From: Candidatus Jorgensenbacteria bacterium
GTDB taxonomy: Bacteria > Patescibacteriota > Minisyncoccia > UBA6257 > GWB1-50-10
Reading direction: 5' to 3'
Length of the DNA: 34,424 nt
Assembly: GCA_016234345.1 (NCBI GenBank)
Contig: JACRFG010000034.1
Coordinates: 1-34,424, forward strand
Shown: positions 22,872 to 29,283 of the stretch, piece by piece
How positions within the stretch are numbered: the first letter of the stretch is position 1
Layout of the letters: each line of letters opens with the position of its first letter
Position numbers and translations under genes: made by a program
The notes under the pieces: model-generated
Database searches by the model: none
Seen by the model: only the letters and a program-made list of their open reading frames with translations
What the model was told of the DNA's origin: nothing

Positions 22872-22886
22872 TGAAGTGTGGGAGGG
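22856..22886 (-). terminator. Terminator hairpin after the SPFH gene
   Basis: On the minus strand, CCCTCCC, a small internal loop, CTTC/GAAG closing a short loop, then GGGGGGG, followed by CTTTGTTTT. It begins 20 bases past the stop at 22906. Confidence 0.75.
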
Positions 22887-22905
22887 AATTAATCGATTTT
22901 GCAAA

Positions 22906-23847
22906 TTATTTGTTCTTAGCTGTCTTCTCGCCTGATATATCCATGGTTCCTACAATCGGCACGCCCATCGGGCCAACCGGAAGATAAATAGTCGTATGAT
23001 TCGGGGAATTAACCATTGCTTTCTGAGCATCAATGGCTTCATGCTGAAGATACTGTGATGTAAGTCTGGCATTGATGATCTCCATAGCTTTAGCAATCCC
23101 CTCGGCATCAACGATCCGTTTTTGTTTCTCTTTCTCCTGAATCTTAATCTCGATATCTTTCCGTTCCAATTCTTGGGAAGCGGCTAATTTTTGTGCTACC
23201 GCGTTTGATACCTGCGGCGGATACTGAATGTTCCCGACAACAACGTTTGTAATCTCAAAAGGAGTGTTAATGAATCTTTTTTGAAGCCTCTCGGTAAGAT
23301 TCTTACCGATTTGATCAATCTTATCCTTGATCTCCAAGGCCCTTAAAGATTGGATTTCGCTACGGGCCATTGTCCGCAAAGGCTCTTTAAGATTGTTGTT
23401 GTAGGCAATTTGAGCAACTTGATCGGATTGCTGACCAGCCTCAAGAATAGTAAATCCTTCTACGAAGGATTGAATGCGTTCCGGATTTATCCTGAAAATG
23501 GTATGAATTTTGAAACTAACCTTCAGATTATCACTCGAGAGAACGTCTTGGTCATTCGAGAATTCTTCGGTATAGGTATACGGCGTGATACTCACATTAG
23601 TCACCTCATACATCCAGTTTCTACCAGGTGATCCCGGTCCTTTTTGAAGACCGATGAATTTGGCTTGCCCGAAAACCGCTCCTTGAGTAACGTACCCAAC
23701 ATAGCCAGCCGGCGTATAGGGATTTCCTGACCCCACAAACCAGACGATCGAAACAATGAAAGTAATGACTGCGAACACGATCGCGCCTATCATCATTCTC
23801 TTCCTGTTTCGTGTTTTCTGCTCTTCTTTCACATAATCATCGCTCAT
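22906..23847 (-). CDS. SPFH/band-7 domain membrane protein (prohibitin-like)
   Basis: A 313-residue protein with an N-terminal cytoplasmic basic stretch (KTRNRKRM), one membrane helix (about 19-40, MIGAIVFAVITFIVSIVWFVG) and an SPFH domain (PAGYVGYVTQGAVFG..VSFKIHTIFRINPERI..EPLRTMARSEIQSL). A long helical coiled coil follows (AAQKL-like tail: VAQKLAASQELERKDIEIKI..RIVDAEGIAKAMEIINARL), ending YLPVGPMGVPIVGTMDISG. Prohibitin, HflK/C and flotillin relatives form large membrane rings that organise membranes and control proteases. No partner protease (FtsH) or NfeD is in the window. AAAGGA lies 14 bases before the ATG. Confidence 0.87.
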   Translation of the reverse strand: MSDDYVKEEQKTRNRKRMMIGAIVFAVITFIVSIVWFVGSGNPYTPAGYVGYVTQGAVFGQAKFIGLQKGPGSPGRNWMYEVTNVSITPYTYTEEFSNDQDVLSSDNLKVSFKIHTIFRINPERIQSFVEGFTILEAGQQSDQVAQIAYNNNLKEPLRTMARSEIQSLRALEIKDKIDQIGKNLTERLQKRFINTPFEITNVVVGNIQYPPQVSNAVAQKLAASQELERKDIEIKIQEKEKQKRIVDAEGIAKAMEIINARLTSQYLQHEAIDAQKAMVNSPNHTTIYLPVGPMGVPIVGTMDISGEKTAKNK

Positions 23848-23918
23848 TGACTTACTTATCCTTTCTTACTTTTTAATGATTGATTTGATTAATTAGATTG
23901 TTAAGGATTGCAAAAACT

Positions 23919-23947
23919 ATTGTGCGTCAATATATTTTATATGTCAA
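23919..23947 (-). promoter_or_regulatory. Promoter of the SPFH gene
   Basis: On the minus strand, TTGACA (23947-23942), a 17-base spacer, CACAAT (23924-23919). The -35 overlaps the mutM stop codon. The leader would be about 65 bases and contains an SD-like AAAGGA. Confidence 0.6.
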
Positions 23948-24822
23948 TGCCTCTGACATTTTGGACAAAAATGGGCTGAACGGCCACCGACCACAATTCG
24001 TTTGATCGGCTGCTTACAACGCGGACAAGGTTCGCCGGTTCGCTGATAAGCGTAACGAACCACATCATATCCGCCCCGCCGACCGCTTACGTCACGATAA
24101 TTATCAATAGAGCTACCATGAAGCGCAAGCGCTTTTTTTAAAATTCTCTTGATTGAGGCGTAAAGACGCTTTAATTGTGCTTCGTTTAATTTCTCGGCCC
24201 TACTTAAAGGGTGTATTCTAGCCAACCATAAAGCCTCATCGGCATATATATTGCCGATACCGCTTATAAAATCCTGATCCATTAACACTGGTTTAATTCT
24301 GCCTCGTTTATTATTGAATAGCGCTTTAAAATTCTTGTAATAAAAGGTTGGCTCGAGTGGTTCCGGCCCGAGTCCTTTTATTTCTGGTAATGAAATTATT
24401 GTTTGGGTAGGTCCAAAACGAACCTTAGCTAACCGACGGACATCCGAAAGACCAAGAGCTTCGTTGTTATCGAAAAACAATATTAACCGGAGATATTGAT
24501 TGATTTTATCCTCTCGAAGAGGCCCGCTTTTTAAGCTTAGCCATTTACCGTTAACCGACTTCCATTTACCAAAAAGCAAATGACCGGTAATTTTTTGATG
24601 TACTAGAAGCATACAATCATCGGAAAGGCTAAATAAAATGTTTTTACCGCGTCTTTCAATCTTTAAAATCTTCTTCCTTATAACGCATTTTCTAAGTGCG
24701 TTTTCTCCGCCGGACGCACGTAAGTATTTGCGCCAATCAGTCCATATTTTCTTTATCTTTCGACCAATAATGCGTTGTTTAAGACCACGAACAATTGTTT
24801 CAACTTCAGGTAATTCGGGCAT
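23944..24822 (-). CDS. mutM: Formamidopyrimidine-DNA glycosylase (MutM/Fpg)
   Basis: Bifunctional glycosylase/AP lyase that removes 8-oxoguanine and FaPy lesions. After Met the protein starts PELPEVETIVRGL; Pro1 is the catalytic amine and Glu2 its partner, so the start must be ATG 24822 and not the ATG six codons upstream. RRGKNILF carries the DNA-contact Lys. ISGIGNIYADEALW is the helix-two-turn-helix, and the C-terminal zinc finger is CPRCKQPIKRIVVGGRSAHF followed by CPKC. At 292 residues it is slightly long, with an extra basic stretch near KWKSVNGKWLSLKSG. TACAAT is spaced for a leaderless transcript. No SD is seen. Confidence 0.95.
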   Translation of the reverse strand: MPELPEVETIVRGLKQRIIGRKIKKIWTDWRKYLRASGGENALRKCVIRKKILKIERRGKNILFSLSDDCMLLVHQKITGHLLFGKWKSVNGKWLSLKSGPLREDKINQYLRLILFFDNNEALGLSDVRRLAKVRFGPTQTIISLPEIKGLGPEPLEPTFYYKNFKALFNNKRGRIKPVLMDQDFISGIGNIYADEALWLARIHPLSRAEKLNEAQLKRLYASIKRILKKALALHGSSIDNYRDVSGRRGGYDVVRYAYQRTGEPCPRCKQPIKRIVVGGRSAHFCPKCQRH

Positions 24823-24828
24823 GCTTCT

Positions 24829-24834
24829 ATTGTA
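24829..24834 (-). promoter_or_regulatory. -10 box of mutM, leaderless placement
   Basis: TACAAT on the minus strand, six bases before the ATG at 24822, so the seventh base is the A of ATG. No good -35 is found; that region is the preceding terminator. Confidence 0.45.
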
Positions 24835-24840
24835 AAACAT

Positions 24841-24868
24841 ATAGCCCCATTCTTCCGAATGGGGCTAT
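24841..24868 (-). terminator. Terminator of the secreted protein gene
   Basis: A perfect 12-bp stem (24841-24852 with 24857-24868) with a 4-base loop, followed on the minus strand by ATGTTTT. It lies 12 bases past the stop at 24881. Confidence 0.8.
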
Positions 24869-24880
24869 TGATAAACATGA

Positions 24881-25696
24881 TCAATACATACGATGGAGGT
24901 CGCTGGGACCGAAAAGATATTGAACCGCGTGAGGATGGCTATCTTTGAGATTGCCTGCCTCAACATAAAAAGATCCATAATCTTTGGTACCACCGGTGTG
25001 TAAGAGGTCGCCACTTGGAGTCCGCTGCACAAATCGAACAACAAGCTTACGCTCAATACGGTAATCCCTATCGTTCGCATCAGCCGTAAAAAATACCTCA
25101 CCAGGTCCAACCACGTAAACGTCGGATGCGCCATCGATATCAACGTGAGCTTCGTAATTAGTTGCATTCGCAAACTGCTCACCGGTAATCGAACGAATCG
25201 GAAGTGTCGGAAACTTTATTTCCTTTGGCGCGTACAACACGGTTGCTGGATACGGACTCGCAGTACCCCAGTTTTGCCAATACTCAACGCGATTATCTAT
25301 ATAGACAATCTCGTTCTTGTAGAGCGGCCATTTCTCGATGAACTCTTGACCTGGCCCAGGATTACCTTGAACCCACAACACTTTTGCAGCCATTCCGATA
25401 AAATTCTTGTGGCAACTGTCGGAATATATCCGACGAACAATAGAGAGGGGCACTCTTTGAAAACCGGTGCTTACATAACCAAACGCTTCCTGACCGGGGT
25501 TTAGCCAACCCACGATTTTTCCCTCAACCACCACGTCTTCGTAAAAAGGCGTGTGGCTTTCGAGAACCACTCTGGTCTTCGGACCAATACCGAAAATCTG
25601 AGTCGGACCGGAAATAGTTACCTTGACGCCAAATTCGATTTGCGCTGACGCCATAAGAGGTATAAATAGAAAACTTAACAATATTAAGTGTTTCAT
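24881..25696 (-). CDS. Secreted protein of unknown function
   Basis: A 271-residue protein with a textbook signal peptide (MKHLILLSFLFIPLMASA, probable cleavage ASA|Q). The mature part is beta-rich and rich in Gly, Val and Tyr (VKVTISGPTQIFGIGPKTRVVLES, VVEGKIVGWLNPGQEAFGYV, YVVGPGEVFFTADANDRDYR). It has a central aromatic stretch (VEYWQNWGTASPYPATVLYAPKE) and a single Cys. No membrane anchor, sortase or lipobox motif is visible, so it is probably released or held in the envelope. No family was recognised. The strong promoter and the AAAGGAG site nine bases before ATG suggest high expression. Confidence 0.78.
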   Translation of the reverse strand: MKHLILLSFLFIPLMASAQIEFGVKVTISGPTQIFGIGPKTRVVLESHTPFYEDVVVEGKIVGWLNPGQEAFGYVSTGFQRVPLSIVRRIYSDSCHKNFIGMAAKVLWVQGNPGPGQEFIEKWPLYKNEIVYIDNRVEYWQNWGTASPYPATVLYAPKEIKFPTLPIRSITGEQFANATNYEAHVDIDGASDVYVVGPGEVFFTADANDRDYRIERKLVVRFVQRTPSGDLLHTGGTKDYGSFYVEAGNLKDSHPHAVQYLFGPSDLHRMY

Positions 25697-25747
25697 TTCT
25701 GAACTCCTTTGTTGGTTAATGAAAAAGAATGAAATTTACTAATATAT

Positions 25748-25775
25748 ATTATACTATAAAATCAACATTTGTCAA
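25748..25775 (-). promoter_or_regulatory. Strong sigma70-type promoter of the secreted protein gene
   Basis: On the minus strand, TTGACA (25775-25770), a 16-base spacer, TATAAT (25753-25748). Both boxes match the consensus fully. The leader of about 45 bases holds an AAAGGAG site. Confidence 0.85.
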
Positions 25776-25791
25776 ATTACCTGTATTTTCC

Positions 25792-25820
25792 TTGCATTTA
25801 AGGCGTTAAAAAGATACACT
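25792..25820 (+). promoter_or_regulatory. Promoter of pilB, leaderless placement
   Basis: TTGCAT (25792-25797), a 17-base spacer, TACACT (25815-25820). The predicted start is 25827, one base before the ATG at 25828. A second TATAAT at 25824-25829 overlaps the ATG and would start inside the gene, so it is less likely to be used. Confidence 0.6.
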
Positions 25821-25827
25821 GGATATA

Positions 25828-27507
25828 ATGCTCAAGGCTTCAAAAGACCTCGAAGAGCAATTATTAAAACAGCGACGGCAAGCCGAAGAAAATGACGCTA
25901 AACGCAGAGCCGATCGTTTAGGACTCGCTTACATCGATCTTATTTCGGTTAAGGTACCCACGGAAATAAAAGCTATGCGGCTTGTTCCTGAAGAAGAAGC
26001 AAAAAGGGCACTGCTTGTCCCTCTTCAGGTACTCCGTAAAAAACTTATTGTTGCCGCATTCGACCCCGATATACCTGAGGCTAAAAAAGCTATTGAAAAA
26101 CTTAGGAAAATATACGAAACCGAGGTTGCTGTTGTTTCCATGACAAGCCTTAAACACGCGTGGTCATATTACCACTATGTTATTAAAGAAGAAGGTGAAA
26201 TTAGCGGCAAAATAGAAATAGACGAAACAAAACTTCAGAGCCTCCAAGCGACCATCAAAAATCTGGAGCAACTCAAAGAAACCATCAGATCATTCAAGAG
26301 TCCGCTCGTGTCGCAAACTCTGGAAATTATAATTGCCGGAGCTTTATCGCTTAAGGCGTCTGATATCCATCTTGAACCCAACGACGAACGCGGCGCAATC
26401 AGATTACGCATTGATGGGCTCTTGCATGCCGCTTACGAAGAGTTTACTCCAGCAACTTATCATTCAGTCGTCACGCGCATAAAACTCCTCTCGAATTTGA
26501 AATTGAATATAACCGACCAACCGCAGGACGGCAGATTCACCATCGGCCTCAAGGATCGGGATATAGAAATAAGAACTTCGGTTATACCATCGGAATACGG
26601 CGAAACAGTTGTGCTCAGAATTCTCGATCCTCTGGCACTTAAGGTTAATTTGGAGGAACTCGGCTGGCGACCGGACGATTTAGCTATCGTAAAGGCTGAA
26701 ATTGCCAAACCAAACGGCTTGATACTCAATACCGGACCAACTGGATCTGGAAAAACAACAACCCTCTATGCTTTCTTAAAATACGTGTTCAGACCGGAAA
26801 TTAAAGTGATCACCGTAGAAGACCCAATAGAGTATCATCTGGACGGCATTTCACAAACCCAAGTCGACCCTGGCGCCGGCTACACTTTTGCATCAGGCTT
26901 ACGTTCAATTCTAAGACAAGACCCTAACGTCATACTCGTCGGCGAAATAAGGGATAAGGAAACGGCCGAAATTGCTATGAACGCGGCCTTAACCGGACAT
27001 ATCGTATTTTCCACACTACACACAAACGATGCGGTCGGAGCAGTACCAAGATTAATCGATCTCGGCGCCAAACCGCAGATATTAGGACCGGCTCTCGCCT
27101 TAGTTATAGCTCAACGCCTGATCAGAATACTCTGTCCACAATGTAAAACGACAAAACCCAACGATTCTAAATTCAAAACAAAAGCCGAGGAATTTCTGAA
27201 AAATCTCCCGTCTCGAGTCGACCGAACGCTTTATAAGCAATTATCTATCTACGAACCGAAAGGATGTGATCAATGTGGAAGTTTAGGTTACCGCGGGAGA
27301 ATTTCGATATTCGAACTTTTCGTGGTAAATGAAAATATAGAACAAGCAATCTATGCCAATCCTACCGAATTAACCTTAACCGACTTGGCAAAAAAGCAGG
27401 GCATGACTACAATGCAGGAAGACGGAATTTTGAAAATGTTCATGGGGATTACAAGCCAAGCCGAAGTCGAACGGCTAACCGGACCAATTAACTGGCTTAA
27501 GGACTAA
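25828..27507 (+). CDS. pilB: Type IV pilus assembly/type II secretion ATPase (PilB/GspE)
   Basis: A 559-residue hexameric motor ATPase that powers pilus extension from the cytoplasmic side. The N-terminal MshEN-like domain is short (RRADRLGLAYIDLISVKVPTEIKAMRLVPEEEA). The core has SDIHLEPN, RIDGLLH, Walker A GPTGSGKTTT (about 303-312), the Asp box VEDPIEYHLDGISQTQVDP, Walker B ILRQDPNVILVGEIRD with the catalytic Glu, and the His box TGHIVFSTLHTNDA. The zinc site CPQC (about 435) and CDQCGSLGYRGRISIFELF (about 479) is typical of PilB/GspE and absent from PilT. Other pilus genes are not in the window; DNA uptake or attachment are likely uses in Patescibacteria. The ATG appears to be leaderless. 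Confidence 0.93.
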   Translation: MLKASKDLEEQLLKQRRQAEENDAKRRADRLGLAYIDLISVKVPTEIKAMRLVPEEEAKRALLVPLQVLRKKLIVAAFDPDIPEAKKAIEKLRKIYETEVAVVSMTSLKHAWSYYHYVIKEEGEISGKIEIDETKLQSLQATIKNLEQLKETIRSFKSPLVSQTLEIIIAGALSLKASDIHLEPNDERGAIRLRIDGLLHAAYEEFTPATYHSVVTRIKLLSNLKLNITDQPQDGRFTIGLKDRDIEIRTSVIPSEYGETVVLRILDPLALKVNLEELGWRPDDLAIVKAEIAKPNGLILNTGPTGSGKTTTLYAFLKYVFRPEIKVITVEDPIEYHLDGISQTQVDPGAGYTFASGLRSILRQDPNVILVGEIRDKETAEIAMNAALTGHIVFSTLHTNDAVGAVPRLIDLGAKPQILGPALALVIAQRLIRILCPQCKTTKPNDSKFKTKAEEFLKNLPSRVDRTLYKQLSIYEPKGCDQCGSLGYRGRISIFELFVVNENIEQAIYANPTELTLTDLAKKQGMTTMQEDGILKMFMGITSQAEVERLTGPINWLKD

Positions 27508-27530
27508 AAAATGCATTTTTAATAATAAAA

Positions 27531-27704
27531 AGCACCCCACCCTAAGATCTGTGGGCAATTGCCTTACGGCATGTTTCGAAAACTTTTCTGAAATGAATTT
27601 CAGAAAAGGTAGGATATTCCCGAGGAGTTCTCCAGCGTAAAGCCAGGGAGTCCTGAGACGTGAGGATGATATCCATATGCCCACAGATCTTAGTTTAGGA
27701 TGCT
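27531..27704 (+). ncRNA. Putative structured RNA or DNA element between pilB and ruvB
   Basis: The 264 bases between pilB and ruvB hold no plausible gene but strong pairing. A perfect 16-bp stem joins 27542-27557 with 27678-27693 and extends outward to 27531/27704 with few mismatches. Inside the closed 120-nt loop are hairpins TGCC-TTAC-GGCA (27560-27571), GTTT-CGA-AAAC (27573-27583) and a 12-bp arm pair around GA (27583-27608). A stem GGATAT/ATATCC (27612-27617 with 27669-27674) encloses CTCC/GGAG (27630-27633 with 27647-27650) and CCT/AGG (27652-27654 with 27663-27665). The right foot ATGCT (27700-27704) could instead pair with AGCAT at 27716-27720, as in a switch. I could not match it to 6S, SRP, RNase P, tmRNA or a common riboswitch. 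A MITE with 27-base inverted ends is the main alternative. The strand is assumed. Confidence 0.6.
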
Positions 27705-27771
27705 GTATAAAGTCTAGCATAAATGTAATAATTTGTCAATCATCAACGTCACGCATTAAAAATACCTAACA

Positions 27772-28770
27772 ATGCAAGAAATAACCAACTTAAATCCGGA
27801 AGATCAAACAGTTGATCTTGCTCTACGCCCCAAAACCTGGGATGAGTACGTCGGTCAGGACAAGGTAAAATCTAACCTCCGTCTAATTATTGATGCCGCC
27901 AAACAACGAAGTGAGGCGTGCGACCATTTACTCTTCTATGGTCAAGCTGGCTTAGGCAAAACCACCTTAGCTTATCTCATTGGCAAAGAAATGGGCGTAA
28001 ACATTAGGCCGACCACCGGACCTACACTAGAACGGGCCGGTGATGTTGCCGCGCTTCTATCAAACCTGGAACCTTATGAAATACTATTTATTGACGAAGC
28101 TCACCGCCTAAACAAACTTGTTGAAGAAATTCTATACCCAGCCATGGAAACGCGCCGCCTACATCTGATTGTCGGAAAGGGCCCTTCAGCTAGAACTTTT
28201 TCCATTGACCTGCCACCATTTACCATTGTCGCCGCAACCACCAAAGTTAATCTTCTCTCCGGTCCTCTTCGCTCCAGATTTGGCGCCACATTTAGACTTG
28301 ATTACTATCAACATTCGGATATAGAAAAAATAATCAAAAGATCAGCTAGCATGCTTAATGTAAGTATATCCTCCGAAGCGGTAGCGACGTTAGCTAAGGC
28401 TGCCCGGTTTACACCACGAGTAGCCAATCGCCTTCTCAAACGCACGCGTGACTACGCCCAAGTAAACAATCTTAAACAAATCGACGAGACGACAATAAAT
28501 CAAACACTCGAACTTCTTGATGTTGATACGCTGGGCCTAGAAAACGCGGACCGCCAACTTCTTACTACCATAATTAAAAAATTCAACGGTGGACCGGTGG
28601 GCTTAAAAGCCTTGGCCGCAGCATTGAATGACGAAGTTGGAACAATAGAAGACGTATACGAACCATTTTTGATGAAATTGGGCTTTATTCATCGCACGCC
28701 AACCGGCCGAATCGCTACCGCTTTAGCCTACGAACACTTAAATCTCCCCAATCGCGCAACTCTAGTTTAA
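27772..28770 (+). CDS. ruvB: Holliday junction branch migration helicase RuvB
   Basis: A 332-residue AAA+ motor that pumps DNA through the RuvA-bound junction. LRPKTWDEYVGQDKVKSNL opens the fold. Walker A is GQAGLGKTTLA, Walker B LFIDEAHRL, sensor 1 AATTKVNLLS and the Arg finger GPLRSRFG. The middle helical domain (TPRVANRLLKRTRDYAQV) and the winged-helix C-terminus (GLKALAAALNDEVGTIEDVYEPFLMKLGFIHRTPTGR) are complete. It starts 67 bases after the structured element. Only a weak promoter (TTGTCA 27733-27738, TAAAAA 27757-27762) and no SD are seen before the ATG. It begins the ruvB-tsaE-polA run. Confidence 0.96.
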   Translation: MQEITNLNPEDQTVDLALRPKTWDEYVGQDKVKSNLRLIIDAAKQRSEACDHLLFYGQAGLGKTTLAYLIGKEMGVNIRPTTGPTLERAGDVAALLSNLEPYEILFIDEAHRLNKLVEEILYPAMETRRLHLIVGKGPSARTFSIDLPPFTIVAATTKVNLLSGPLRSRFGATFRLDYYQHSDIEKIIKRSASMLNVSISSEAVATLAKAARFTPRVANRLLKRTRDYAQVNNLKQIDETTINQTLELLDVDTLGLENADRQLLTTIIKKFNGGPVGLKALAAALNDEVGTIEDVYEPFLMKLGFIHRTPTGRIATALAYEHLNLPNRATLV

Positions 28771-28794
28771 TTTACCGAAAACGGCGATATCCCT

Positions 28795-29283
28795 ATGACC
28801 CACTACGTAAGCCGTTCCTCAAACACAACCAAGAAAATAGGGGCTGTTTTGGCCGCTGAAGCATCTAGTCATCTCCGCAGAACCAACCAATCCCTAGTTA
28901 TAGCTCTAGTTGGAGAATTGGGGTCAGGCAAAACAACTTTTATACAAGGGTTTGCTCGCGGCCTCGGCATAAAACAACGCCTTACAAGTCCCACCTTTTT
29001 AATATTAAAACGTTATTATTTACCTAAAAAACAAAAGGGCGTTAAATCTCTCCTATCAATAAATAAAAACTCGCTTTTCCACATTGACGCTTACCGAATC
29101 AAAAGATCGAGGGATTTAAATTTTGTTGATCTTAAAAAGATAATCAATAACGGAAAATGTATATTATTAATCGAGTGGGCCGATAAAATAAAACGTCTGA
29201 TGCCTAAAAGCACTCTCTGGATTTATTTTCGTCATGGATCGGACGAACATGAAAGACTAATCGATTTCAGCACCAAACCATGA
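28795..29283 (+). CDS. tsaE: tRNA threonylcarbamoyladenosine synthesis ATPase TsaE
   Basis: A 162-residue P-loop protein that works with TsaB and TsaD to attach threonylcarbamoyl to A37 of ANN-reading tRNAs. Walker A is GELGSGKTTFIQG. LTSPTFLILKRYY is the switch-like motif after it, and FHIDAYRI and LIEWADKI carry the metal/ATP-site acidic residues. An insertion rich in Lys (LPKKQKGVKSLLSINKN) lies between the SPTF strand and HIDAYR and is longer than in E. coli TsaE. The stop overlaps the polA ATG by four bases. No clear SD or -10 is seen before its own ATG, so it may depend on ruvB transcription. Confidence 0.92.
   Translation: MTHYVSRSSNTTKKIGAVLAAEASSHLRRTNQSLVIALVGELGSGKTTFIQGFARGLGIKQRLTSPTFLILKRYYLPKKQKGVKSLLSINKNSLFHIDAYRIKRSRDLNFVDLKKIINNGKCILLIEWADKIKRLMPKSTLWIYFRHGSDEHERLIDFSTKP

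Noticed and set aside
24881..25182. 105-codon minus-strand frame within the secreted protein gene
   Set aside because: It is an alternate frame of the signal-peptide-bearing gene, which has promoter, SD and terminator.
27531..27704. Structured element as a known housekeeping RNA (6S, SRP, RNase P, tmRNA)
   Set aside because: There is no GGAA-type SRP apical loop, no RNase P GAGGAAAGUCC or ACAGAA motif, no tRNA-like end with TTCGA for tmRNA, and it is not a simple bubble hairpin like 6S.
27531..27704. Simple Rho-independent terminator of pilB
   Set aside because: The stem encloses 120 bases with internal hairpins and no U tract follows the right arm.
27475..27720. 81-codon minus-strand frame across the structured element
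   Set aside because: It overlaps the end of pilB antisense and is explained by the symmetry of the inverted repeat; no start signal or recognisable motif.
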